This document shows positions 1-5,708 of a stretch of 9,104 bases of DNA, piece by piece (the first letter of the stretch is position 1; each line of letters begins with the position of its first letter). The position numbers were made by a program, and so were the translations under genes. Source of the DNA: Gammaproteobacteria bacterium (lineage in GTDB: Bacteria; Pseudomonadota; Gammaproteobacteria; Arenicellales; Poriferihabitantaceae); NCBI GenBank assembly GCA_020027415.1, contig JAHRAW010000070.1, positions 1-9,104 on the forward strand, written 5' to 3'. A model generated the notes under the pieces. The model was not told the DNA's origin, searched no databases, and saw nothing but the letters and a program-made list of their open reading frames with translations.

Positions 1-222
1 CATGGTGTTACATTCTGCAAAGGCTGTTTCACCGAATTGGCATCCAAATTTCTGCATGTTGACCACATTCTCGCCAAAGCAAACGGCGGCTTGGATGAAT
101 TAAGCAACTTACAATTGCTCTGCCAACCGTGCAACAGCAAGAAGGGCAGCAAAGATATGCAATTTCTATATCGCGTTTTGGATGACGAAATCGGCCAAAA
201 GCGCATGAAATTGAGCGGATAG
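1..222 (+). CDS. HNH endonuclease domain protein, 3' end only (5' truncated by window edge)
   Basis: The frame is open from the first base, so this is the C-terminal 73 residues of a longer protein. The visible part is an HNH nuclease fold: a CxxC zinc pair (C6, C9 of the fragment), the core VDHI (D21, H22), the GG.D turn near residues 29-32, NLQLLC, and a second CxxC pair (C41, C44) followed by N45 and KKG. HNH domains are metal-dependent DNA nicking or cutting modules. This spacing resembles the HNH tails found alone in small nucleases or fused to the C-terminus of site-specific DNA methyltransferases. Which of these applies cannot be decided here because the N-terminus is missing. The TTG at 37 lies inside the domain, after the first cysteine pair, and is not the real start. 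The gene converges on thiQ. Identification of the domain is firm; substrate and biological role are unknown. Confidence 0.85.
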   Translation, partial: HGVTFCKGCFTELASKFLHVDHILAKANGGLDELSNLQLLCQPCNSKKGSKDMQFLYRVLDDEIGQKRMKLSG

Positions 223-243
223 CGGGCGCCTCGCCCGGCTTTC
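221..243 (+). terminator. Possible hairpin after the HNH gene
   Basis: Overlapping the HNH stop codon is a compact inverted repeat: CGGGCG (223-228), loop CCT, CGCCCG (232-237). It can be extended by AGC/GCT across one bulged G. Only three T's follow (240-242), so it would be a weak intrinsic terminator at best. The 10-base direct repeat CCGGCTTTCC (235-244 and 249-258) lies immediately downstream. No other terminator is visible in the 51-base gap shared with the convergent thiQ, so the hairpin may serve both directions. This is an inference from base pairing only. Confidence 0.3.
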
Positions 244-273
244 CGCTACCGGCTTTCCAATTTAACGGCAGCC

Positions 274-945
274 CTACATCGCCACCACTTCGGCTTGCAA
301 CGCCGCCGCGTCTTGCGGTTGGTGGGTGGTGATTAGTACGGTCAAGGAGTGGGTTTTCTGCAACGCCAAAATCCGCGCGGACATTTGCGCGCGCAGGGTT
401 TCATCCAAGCCGTTGAACGGCTCGTCCAATAACAGCAGCGGTCGGTTGCCCGCCAAGCATCGCGCCAAGCATCTTGCCAACGCCACGCGTTGCTGTTGCC
501 CGCCGGACAAACTGGACGGGTTGCGCGCGGCAAATTCCGGCAAACACACCCATTCTAAGACTTGCGCAACGGCGGCGTTTTGGGGCGCGGAGAGGCGCAT
601 GCCGGGATGCAAGCCGATGGCGATGTTTTGGCGGACATTGAGATGGGGAAACAGGTTGTGAGTTTGAAACAAGTAGGTGAGCGGGCGCTGGGCGGGCGCA
701 AGACCTAACAAACTTCGGCGGTCAAAGCGCGCTTCGCCATGCTGCGGTTGCAGGAAGCCGGCGATTAGGTTGAGGATGGTGGATTTTCCGCAGCCGCTGC
801 CCCCCATCAACGCCGTGGAGCGACCTCTGGCGATGCGGAAATTCGCCTGCACGATTGCGCCGGCGGATGCCGAATCTTCGCCCGCCGTGCGCCGCGCATC
901 GCGCGCTTGCGGATAGGTGAAGCGCAGGTTGTCAATCTCAAGCAT
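274..945 (-). CDS. thiQ: Thiamine/TPP ABC transporter ATP-binding protein ThiQ
   Basis: This is the ATPase that powers thiamine and thiamine-phosphate import at the inner face of the cytoplasmic membrane. The 223-residue product carries all ABC motifs: Walker A GGSGCGKST (48-56), Q-loop Q94 in LFQTHNLFPHL, signature LSGGQ (146-150), Walker B LLLLDEP (170-176) with E175, and H-loop H208. E. coli ThiQ is about 232 residues. I chose the ATG at 945 because the protein then begins MLEIDNLRF, as the family does, and because it overlaps the end of thiP by 8 bases (ATG and TGA within ATGCTTGA), a typical translational coupling. The TTG at 1023 would add 26 non-family residues. Two oddities are visible. 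About 15-19 extra residues lie between strand 1 and Walker A (around 13-31). A tandem RCLA-RCLA (158-165) sits between the signature helix and Walker B. Assignment as ThiQ rests on the operon as well as on the motifs. Confidence 0.93.
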   Translation of the reverse strand: MLEIDNLRFTYPQARDARRTAGEDSASAGAIVQANFRIARGRSTALMGGSGCGKSTILNLIAGFLQPQHGEARFDRRSLLGLAPAQRPLTYLFQTHNLFPHLNVRQNIAIGLHPGMRLSAPQNAAVAQVLEWVCLPEFAARNPSSLSGGQQQRVALARCLARCLAGNRPLLLLDEPFNGLDETLRAQMSARILALQKTHSLTVLITTHQPQDAAALQAEVVAM

Positions 946-2578
946 GCTCGGTTGTAGGGTTTCGGTTGCAGGGGTTCGTTCGCGCCGCCGTTGTCGCGCC
1001 GCCCAGCCGCCCGATTCGCTCAATCAGCCAGAATAAAGCGAAGCACACCGCGCACAGCAGCACCGCCACCACCGCCGCTTGTTCCAATCGGTAGTTGCCG
1101 AGCAAGCGATACATGAGCAGCGGCAGCGTGTACAACTCAGCGGTGCCGAACAGCGCAATTACCCCCATATCGCCAGCCGCCAAGGTGGTGGCGATGGCAA
1201 GCGCATACGCGAGCGGATGTCGCAGCGCGGGCCACAAGATATACCGCCATTGATGCCACCCGCCGATTCCCAAACTGGCGCATAAATGGTCGTAGCGATT
1301 GCGTTGCGCCAACAACGCCGGCGCCAAGATGCGCACCCCGAAGGCCAAGGTAAGCAGGGCGTTCAGCGCGACCACCAACAGCGGCGCCAACGAAAGCGCA
1401 TCGGTGAAGCGGCGCACAAACAGGAACAGCCCGGCGCCCAAAGTAATTGGCGGCACTAACAAAGTCAGCAGACCGACCAGTTCCGCGGCAACCACCCAAC
1501 CCCCGCCCCGGCCTCTTTCGCGCGCCGCGCGCCGCCACCGCACGATTACACTGGATACCGACAGCGCCAACGCGCAGGATAGCAAGCCGGCGAGCAGCGC
1601 AATCAGCAGCGTCCAGCGTAACGCCGCCCACAATTCAGGCGTGGTCAAGATTGACCAGCCGCGCGGGGTCATGGTTTGCAGCAACACGGCAGCCAACGGC
1701 GTAATCAGAAACACTGCGCCGCAGACGATGACCACGGCATCCACGATACGCGGCAACCCGGCGCGGCGATCCGGGCGCGCGGTGCCGGGCGCGTCTTCCG
1801 GGCGCAACGGAAACGGCATTCCGCCGACCAAAAACGCCGCCGTCAGCAGCAAGCAGACGCCGATTTGGAGTAGCGACAACGCCACCGCTTTGGATAAATT
1901 AAAATCAAACCGAATCGCTTGGTAGATAGCCACTTCCAGAGTGGTGGATTGCGGACCGCCGCCGAGCGTGAGAACAATCGCGAACGAGGTGAAGCACAGC
2001 AAAAAGATCAACCCGGCAACGCCCCCTATCAAGCCGCGCAACAGGGGCCATTCAAGATGCCAAAAAATGTGCCGCGGCTGCATGCCGAACAAGCGCGCCA
2101 AATCCCAACTATGTTGCGGTATGGTGAGCAGCCCGTTGAGAAAAATTCGCGTCGCCAACGGCATATTAAAAAACACATGCGCGAGCAGGATGCCGCCCAA
2201 GCCATACAGGTAATCCAGCCGTGGCATGCCGGCCGCCACCAGCAGTTGGTTAGTCCAACCGTTGCGCCCATGCACGGCAACTATGCCAAGCACCGCGACC
2301 AGGCTTGGAATAATCAAGGAAAGGCCGCTGAGGCGGATGAGCAAGTGTCGCCCAAGAAACGCGCCGCGCCGCGCCAACGCCCGCGCCAACGGCACCGCCA
2401 ACGCCACGCTTAATAAGGTGGAACAAGCCGCTTGCCATACGGTGAAACGGACGATTGACCAAGTAATCGGCTTGTTTAATTCAGCGCGCAACGCCAGCGC
2501 GCCGGCTTCGGCAAGCAAGCCGCCTAACGCGCACAGCACCAACAGCAAGATTCCGAGTAGCGCAATGATTCCGAACAT
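938..2578 (-). CDS. thiP: Thiamine/TPP ABC transporter permease ThiP (fused two-domain)
   Basis: This integral inner-membrane channel subunit accepts thiamine or TPP from ThiB and is driven by ThiQ. At 546 residues from the ATG (E. coli ThiP is 536), it is a tandem fusion of two permease domains with about twelve hydrophobic segments. EAA-type loops, which dock the ATPase, are seen in each half: around GMQPRHIFWHLEWPLLRG in the first half and around SLGIGGWHQWRYILWPALRH in the second. LTLGGGPQSTTLEVAIYQ and AAGDMGVIALFG closely match the E. coli protein as I recall it. A GTG at 2581 lies directly before the ATG at 2578, and either could initiate. Neither has a convincing Shine-Dalgarno sequence. 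The gene lies 105 bases after thiB and overlaps thiQ by 8 bases. The long antisense frames over it are composition artefacts of the GC-rich sequence. Confidence 0.95.
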   Translation of the reverse strand: MFGIIALLGILLLVLCALGGLLAEAGALALRAELNKPITWSIVRFTVWQAACSTLLSVALAVPLARALARRGAFLGRHLLIRLSGLSLIIPSLVAVLGIVAVHGRNGWTNQLLVAAGMPRLDYLYGLGGILLAHVFFNMPLATRIFLNGLLTIPQHSWDLARLFGMQPRHIFWHLEWPLLRGLIGGVAGLIFLLCFTSFAIVLTLGGGPQSTTLEVAIYQAIRFDFNLSKAVALSLLQIGVCLLLTAAFLVGGMPFPLRPEDAPGTARPDRRAGLPRIVDAVVIVCGAVFLITPLAAVLLQTMTPRGWSILTTPELWAALRWTLLIALLAGLLSCALALSVSSVIVRWRRAARERGRGGGWVVAAELVGLLTLLVPPITLGAGLFLFVRRFTDALSLAPLLVVALNALLTLAFGVRILAPALLAQRNRYDHLCASLGIGGWHQWRYILWPALRHPLAYALAIATTLAAGDMGVIALFGTAELYTLPLLMYRLLGNYRLEQAAVVAVLLCAVCFALFWLIERIGRLGGATTAARTNPCNRNPTTEHA

Positions 2579-2611
2579 CACAGTAATGAGTGAGGTGGGC
2601 GCCGCCGAACC

Positions 2612-2643
2612 GAGCGCGATTTAGGCATAATGAATCGCGCCTC
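2612..2643 (-). repeat. Bulged inverted repeat (hairpin) between thiB and thiP
   Basis: GCGCGATT (2614-2621) and AATCGCGC (2633-2640) are perfect complements around an 11-base loop. Two more pairs (GA/TC) stack across a single bulged C. In the thi transcript this is a GC-rich hairpin in the 105-base gap between the thiB stop and the thiP start. No U-tract follows, so it is not a standard intrinsic terminator. Intercistronic hairpins of this kind are known in other binding-protein transporter operons to stabilise the upstream mRNA segment and raise binding protein over permease. That role is inferred here. Confidence 0.5.
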
Positions 2644-2700
2644 AGCGACTCAGCGATTCAAAACAACGCAGCGACTCGGTGACTTAGCGACTTAGCGCCG
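2643..2700. repeat. Interrupted tandem octamer array, consensus CAGCGACT (+) / AGTCGCTG (-)
   Basis: Six or so degenerate 8-base units are visible on the plus strand: CAGCGACT (2643), CAGCGATT (2651), a 10-base interruption (2659-2668), CAGCGACT (2669), CGGTGACT (2677), TAGCGACT (2685) and TAGCGCCG (2693, diverged). The array spans the last codons of thiB, encodes its stop codon, and continues into the thiB-thiP gap. Eight is not a multiple of three, so copy-number changes in the coding part would shift the frame. However, the unit read in minus orientation repeatedly offers TAA or TGA. Its origin is unknown. Confidence 0.7.
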
Positions 2701-3703
2701 CGCTAAATTCATCCACCCACGCGGCTTTGTTCTCCGCAATATGCTGCGGGTCCATCAGCAAACGGGTGCTCGGCGTCACCAGTTCATCAAACGCCGCCGG
2801 CAAGCCGTCGGCAAGATCTTTGATGGGATACATCCAGTTGCCGGTGGGGATGGCGGCTTGAAAATCATCGGTGGCGATAAAATTCATAAATCGTTGCGCC
2901 AACGCCGGGTGGGGGGCGTTTTTGAGTTGCGCCGCCACCTCAATTTGCATGCCGTGCCCTTCACTAAATGCCGCCGCCTGATATTGGTCGGTGCCTTGCA
3001 CAATCATGTGATAGGCGGGGGAGGTGGTATAACTCAACACCAAATCGGCTTCGCCGTTGATAAACATGCCATACGCCTCGCTCCAGCCGCGCGTCACGGT
3101 GACGATTTTGCGCGCTAATTTACGCCACACCGCCGCCGCTTGTTCGCGGTATAACGCTTTCACCCACAACAGCAAGCCCAAGCCGGGCGTGGAACTGCGC
3201 GGGTCTTGAATCAAGATTTTGAGATCATCGTCGGCGTCCACCAGTTGCTGAAAACTGCGCGGCGGCGCGCGCAGTTTGGTGCGGTCGTAGATGAACGCGA
3301 AATAGCCATAATCAAACGGCAGGAAGGTTTTGTCATGCCAAGCAAACGGCGTCTGCAAGACGGTCAACGCCACCTTGTGCGGTTTCAGCAAACCGGTGTT
3401 TTGCGCCTCCACCAGCAAGCTATTGTCCAAGCCCAGCACCACATCGGCGCGCGAGGAGGTGCCTTCCAACTGCACGCGGCTGAGAATCCCGGTGGAACCG
3501 TGCACCGCCACATAGTTCACTTCACAATCGCATTGTCGTTCAAACGCCAGCTTGATTTGCGGGCCGGGGCCCCACTTGGAGGCGAATGAATCATAGGTAT
3601 AAACATTGAGAACCGCGCGCTCGGCGGCAAGCGCGGTCGCCAACGATAGGGAAATGGCGGCGGAGAGAAAGCAACGGCGTGACAGCAACCAACATTTGCG
3701 CAT
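2684..3703 (-). CDS. thiB: Periplasmic thiamine/TPP-binding protein ThiB (TbpA)
   Basis: This solute-binding subunit captures thiamine, thiamine monophosphate or TPP in the periplasm and delivers it to ThiP. The 339-residue product (E. coli ThiB is 327) has the family landmarks in order: VLNVYTYDSF then WGPGP (44-48), ADVVLGLDN, FLPFDYGYFAF, QDPRSSTPGLGLLLW, TVTRGWSEAYG, LVLSYTTSPAY, FSEGH and AIPTGNWMYP. The Trp and Tyr residues in WGPGP, GWSEAYG, YTTSPAY and GNWMYP match ligand-stacking positions known in E. coli TbpA. The ATG at 3703 is chosen because it opens a signal peptide; the in-frame TTG at 3760 would bury it behind 19 extra residues. The n-region contains SRRCFL (8-13), which fits the twin-arginine motif, with likely cleavage after the AxA around residues 24-27. 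A weak GGGA lies 8 bases before the ATG. It is first in the operon, downstream of a TPP riboswitch. The last codons and the stop lie in an octamer repeat array. Confidence 0.95.
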   Translation of the reverse strand: MRKCWLLSRRCFLSAAISLSLATALAAERAVLNVYTYDSFASKWGPGPQIKLAFERQCDCEVNYVAVHGSTGILSRVQLEGTSSRADVVLGLDNSLLVEAQNTGLLKPHKVALTVLQTPFAWHDKTFLPFDYGYFAFIYDRTKLRAPPRSFQQLVDADDDLKILIQDPRSSTPGLGLLLWVKALYREQAAAVWRKLARKIVTVTRGWSEAYGMFINGEADLVLSYTTSPAYHMIVQGTDQYQAAAFSEGHGMQIEVAAQLKNAPHPALAQRFMNFIATDDFQAAIPTGNWMYPIKDLADGLPAAFDELVTPSTRLLMDPQHIAENKAAWVDEFSAALSR

Positions 3704-3767
3704 GGCTTGATTCCCGTGAGTGGAGAAATACGCGCCAGCGCGAAGAAACGAGGTATGCAATTGCGAA

Positions 3768-3798
3768 CCCGTTAGCCCTTAGGGCAACCGGGAGTTGC
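3768..3798 (-). promoter_or_regulatory. Candidate riboswitch expression platform (two competing hairpins)
   Basis: Just after the aptamer, the minus-strand RNA can form a long hairpin. Arm CCC (3792-3790), one bulged G, and GUUGCCC (3788-3782) pairs across loop UAA with GGGC (3778-3775), one bulged U, AAC (3773-3771) and GGG (3770-3768). A mutually exclusive hairpin pairs GCAAC (3798-3794) with GUUGC (3788-3784) around UCCCG. No run of U's follows the long hairpin, which argues against a classic intrinsic terminator. The UCCCG segment could instead pair with CGGGA at 3716-3712, just before the thiB start, suggesting translational control. The pairings are visible in the sequence; the mechanism is inference. 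Confidence 0.4.
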
Positions 3799-3802
3799 AA
3801 GA

Positions 3803-3898
3803 GTCTCAATTCCTCCGCCAGCATGATCTGGATCAGGTTCACGGGTTATGCCGACTGATCGCCGCCGGCACGTCTCAGCTTGCGCCCCCCGTTGAGAC
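3803..3898 (-). promoter_or_regulatory. TPP riboswitch (THI-box aptamer) controlling thiBPQ
   Basis: Read on the minus strand, this is a clear THI-box. A closing P1 stem is formed by GUCUCAA (3898-3892) with UUGAGAC (3809-3803). The invariant CUGAGA of the pyrimidine-sensing arm is at 3878-3873. The pyrophosphate-sensing arm has ACCUGAUC (3838-3831), followed by AUCAUGCUGGCGGAGGAA ending at 3810, close to the consensus AUNAUGCCAGCGNAGGGA. The variable P3 region is short. The aptamer lies 99 bases upstream of the thiB ATG and about 7 bases after the predicted transcription start. TPP binding is expected to lower expression of the transporter operon. Its presence independently supports the thiamine substrate assignment of thiBPQ. 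Confidence 0.95.
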
Positions 3899-3920
3899 TG
3901 GATATGTCTGACAATATAAC
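3892..3920 (+). promoter_or_regulatory. Putative sigma70-type promoter of pckA
   Basis: A -35 element TTGAGA (3892-3897) and a -10 element TATAAC (3915-3920) are separated by exactly 17 bases, the optimum spacing. Each hexamer differs from consensus (TTGACA, TATAAT) at one position. A start near 3927 would give a leader of about 144 bases before pckA. The -35 hexamer lies within the DNA of the riboswitch P1 strand (3892-3898), which is read in the other direction. The promoter is predicted from sequence only. Confidence 0.55.
3913..3918 (-). promoter_or_regulatory. Putative -10 element of the thiBPQ promoter
   Basis: On the minus strand TATATT (3918-3913) is a good -10 hexamer. It would start RNA near 3906, a few bases before the riboswitch P1 stem, which is where such a leader should begin. 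The -35 region at the right distance (about 3936-3942) is weak. It falls in a small inverted repeat GCCTC-N7-GAGGC (plus strand 3929-3933 and 3941-3945), which could be a regulator site or chance. The hexamer overlaps the pckA -10 on the opposite strand. Confidence 0.45.
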
Positions 3921-4070
3921 ATGAAACCGCCTCAGTAGCGGAGGCTCGCGATAATCCGTTATGCAAGCGCGGCGGCGTTGTGGTAGCCTCTCCGGTTCCG
4001 TTTTCCACTCCACTCATGCCATGACTCAAAGCGTGGCGCGAATTGTTGTTTAACCGCCAACCCCGACATA

Positions 4071-5681
4071 ATGAAACCCGTTGACTTAAGCCGATACGGA
4101 ATCACCGCGGCGCAAGAGGTGCTTCGCAATCCGAGTTATGCGGTGTTGCGCGCGGAAGAAACGCGCGCCGATTTAACCGGGTTCGCGCGCGGCGTGGTGA
4201 CCGCCAGCGGGGCGGTGGCGGTGGATACCGGGGTGTTTACCGGGCGTTCGCCGCAGGACAAATACATCGTGCGCGATGCCGCCACGCGCGATACTTTCTG
4301 GTGGGCGGAACAAGGCAAAAACGATAACAAGCCGCTGAGCCCGCAGCACTGGCAGCACCTCAAACAATTGGTTGCCCGGCAACTGAGCGGCAAACGGTTG
4401 TTCGTGGTGGACGGGTTTTGCGGCGCCAATCCCAACCCCAACACGCGCTTAAAAGTGCGGTTCATCATGGAGGTGGCGTGGCAGGCGCATTTTGTGACCA
4501 ATATGTTTATTCGCCCGTCGGCGGAAGAACTGGCTGACTTTACGCCGGATTTCGTGGTGTTAAACGGCGCCCAAACCACCAACCCGCAGTGGCGCGAGAT
4601 GCAGTTAAATTCGGAGAACTTCATCGCTTTCAACCTCACCGAGAAGATGCAATTAATCGGCGGCAGTTGGTATGGCGGCGAGATGAAAAAGGGCATATTT
4701 TCCATGATGAACTACTGGCTGCCGTTGCGCGGCATCGCTTCCATGCACTGCTCCGCCAATGTCGGCGAACAAGGCGACACCGCGATTTTTTTCGGCTTGT
4801 CCGGCACCGGCAAGACCACCTTGTCCACCGACCCGAAACGGCGATTAATCGGCGATGATGAACACGGCTGGGATGACGAAGGCGTTTTCAACTTTGAGGG
4901 CGGTTGTTACGCCAAAACCATTCGCTTGAACGCGCGCCATGAGCCGGCTATTCATCGCGCGATTAAAGCCGATGCGTTGCTGGAAAATGTAACGGTGCTG
5001 GCGGCTGGCGAGGTGGATTACAACGATGCTTCCAAAACCGAAAACACCCGCGTGTCCTATCCGCTTGCGCATATTGAGCATATCGTCACGCCGGTGTCGC
5101 GCGGCGGGCATGCGCGCAAGGTAATTTTTCTATCCGCCGATGCGTTTGGCGTGTTGCCGCCGGTGTCGCGCCTCACGTCGCTGCAAACGCAGTATCATTT
5201 TCTGTCCGGCTTCACCGCCAAACTTGCCGGCACCGAACGCGGCGTGAAAGAACCCATACCGACTTTTTCGGCTTGTTTTGGCGCCGCGTTTCTAAGCCTG
5301 CATCCAACCAAATACGCGCACGAACTAAACAAAAGAATGCACGCCGAGAAAGCGCATGCCTATCTGGTGAACACCGGCTGGAACGGCGCCGGCGAGCGCA
5401 TCTCCATCCACGACACCCGCGCCATCATCCATGCGATTCTAAGCGACGCGTTCGCGCGCGCTGACACGCAAATACTGCCCTATTTCCACCTTGAAATCCC
5501 GACCCAGTTACCGTCGGTAAACAGCGACATTTTGGATCCGCGCAACGCCTATGCCGAGCCCGGCGAATGGCAACGCAGAGCAACGCGACTCGCCGCCCAG
5601 TTCATCCAAAACTTCCAGCAATACCAAGACACCGCCGCCGGTCGACGGTTGGCGGAAGCGGCGCCGACGGTGACGGCTTGA
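4071..5681 (+). CDS. pckA: Phosphoenolpyruvate carboxykinase (ATP)
   Basis: This cytosolic enzyme converts oxaloacetate and ATP to PEP, CO2 and ADP, the entry step of gluconeogenesis from TCA intermediates. At 536 residues it is full length (E. coli PckA is 540). Key sites are present: TGRSP (57-61) with the substrate-binding Arg59, FVVDGFCGANP, FSMMNYWLPLRGIASMHCSANVG, the kinase-1a P-loop GLSGTGKTT (242-250) with K248 and T249, and the metal-binding LIGDDEHGW with D262 and D263. NFEGGCYAKTI follows. This is the ATP-dependent family, not the GTP-dependent one. The ATG at 4071 gives the family-typical N-terminus but has no clear Shine-Dalgarno sequence. The gene is monocistronic: it diverges from the riboswitch-controlled thi operon and converges on a methyltransferase gene 27 bases away. 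A tiny 10-codon frame (4021-4053) lies in its leader; nothing supports its translation. Confidence 0.98.
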   Translation: MKPVDLSRYGITAAQEVLRNPSYAVLRAEETRADLTGFARGVVTASGAVAVDTGVFTGRSPQDKYIVRDAATRDTFWWAEQGKNDNKPLSPQHWQHLKQLVARQLSGKRLFVVDGFCGANPNPNTRLKVRFIMEVAWQAHFVTNMFIRPSAEELADFTPDFVVLNGAQTTNPQWREMQLNSENFIAFNLTEKMQLIGGSWYGGEMKKGIFSMMNYWLPLRGIASMHCSANVGEQGDTAIFFGLSGTGKTTLSTDPKRRLIGDDEHGWDDEGVFNFEGGCYAKTIRLNARHEPAIHRAIKADALLENVTVLAAGEVDYNDASKTENTRVSYPLAHIEHIVTPVSRGGHARKVIFLSADAFGVLPPVSRLTSLQTQYHFLSGFTAKLAGTERGVKEPIPTFSACFGAAFLSLHPTKYAHELNKRMHAEKAHAYLVNTGWNGAGERISIHDTRAIIHAILSDAFARADTQILPYFHLEIPTQLPSVNSDILDPRNAYAEPGEWQRRATRLAAQFIQNFQQYQDTAAGRRLAEAAPTVTA

Positions 5682-5708
5682 GGTCGTTTGTTGCGGACAA
5701 AACCATTC

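Noticed and set aside
946..1023. 26-codon N-terminal extension of ThiQ from a TTG
   Set aside because: It lies inside the thiP coding sequence, and the ATG at 945 gives the normal ThiQ N-terminus and a coupled overlap.
1299..1925. 208-codon open frame on the plus strand opposite thiP
   Set aside because: It is antisense to a well-conserved ThiP, has no recognisable domain and a low-complexity Arg/Ala/Thr/Asn/Ser-rich composition. It is a shadow caused by high GC content.
3591..4029. Minus-strand open frames of 83 and 85 codons over the thi leader
   Set aside because: They lie across the TPP riboswitch and the promoter region, have no recognisable domain, and the sequence there is explained by the structured RNA.
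4021..4053. Ten-codon frame (MTQSVARIVV) in the pckA leader as a possible upstream peptide
   Set aside because: There is no ribosome binding site, no attenuator-like codon run and no linked hairpin; a frame of this size is expected by chance.
5682..5708. GTTTGT...ACAAAAC inverted repeat between pckA and the convergent methyltransferase gene as a terminator
   Set aside because: The stem is short, AT-rich and bulged with no adequate T-run, so it is too weak to call.
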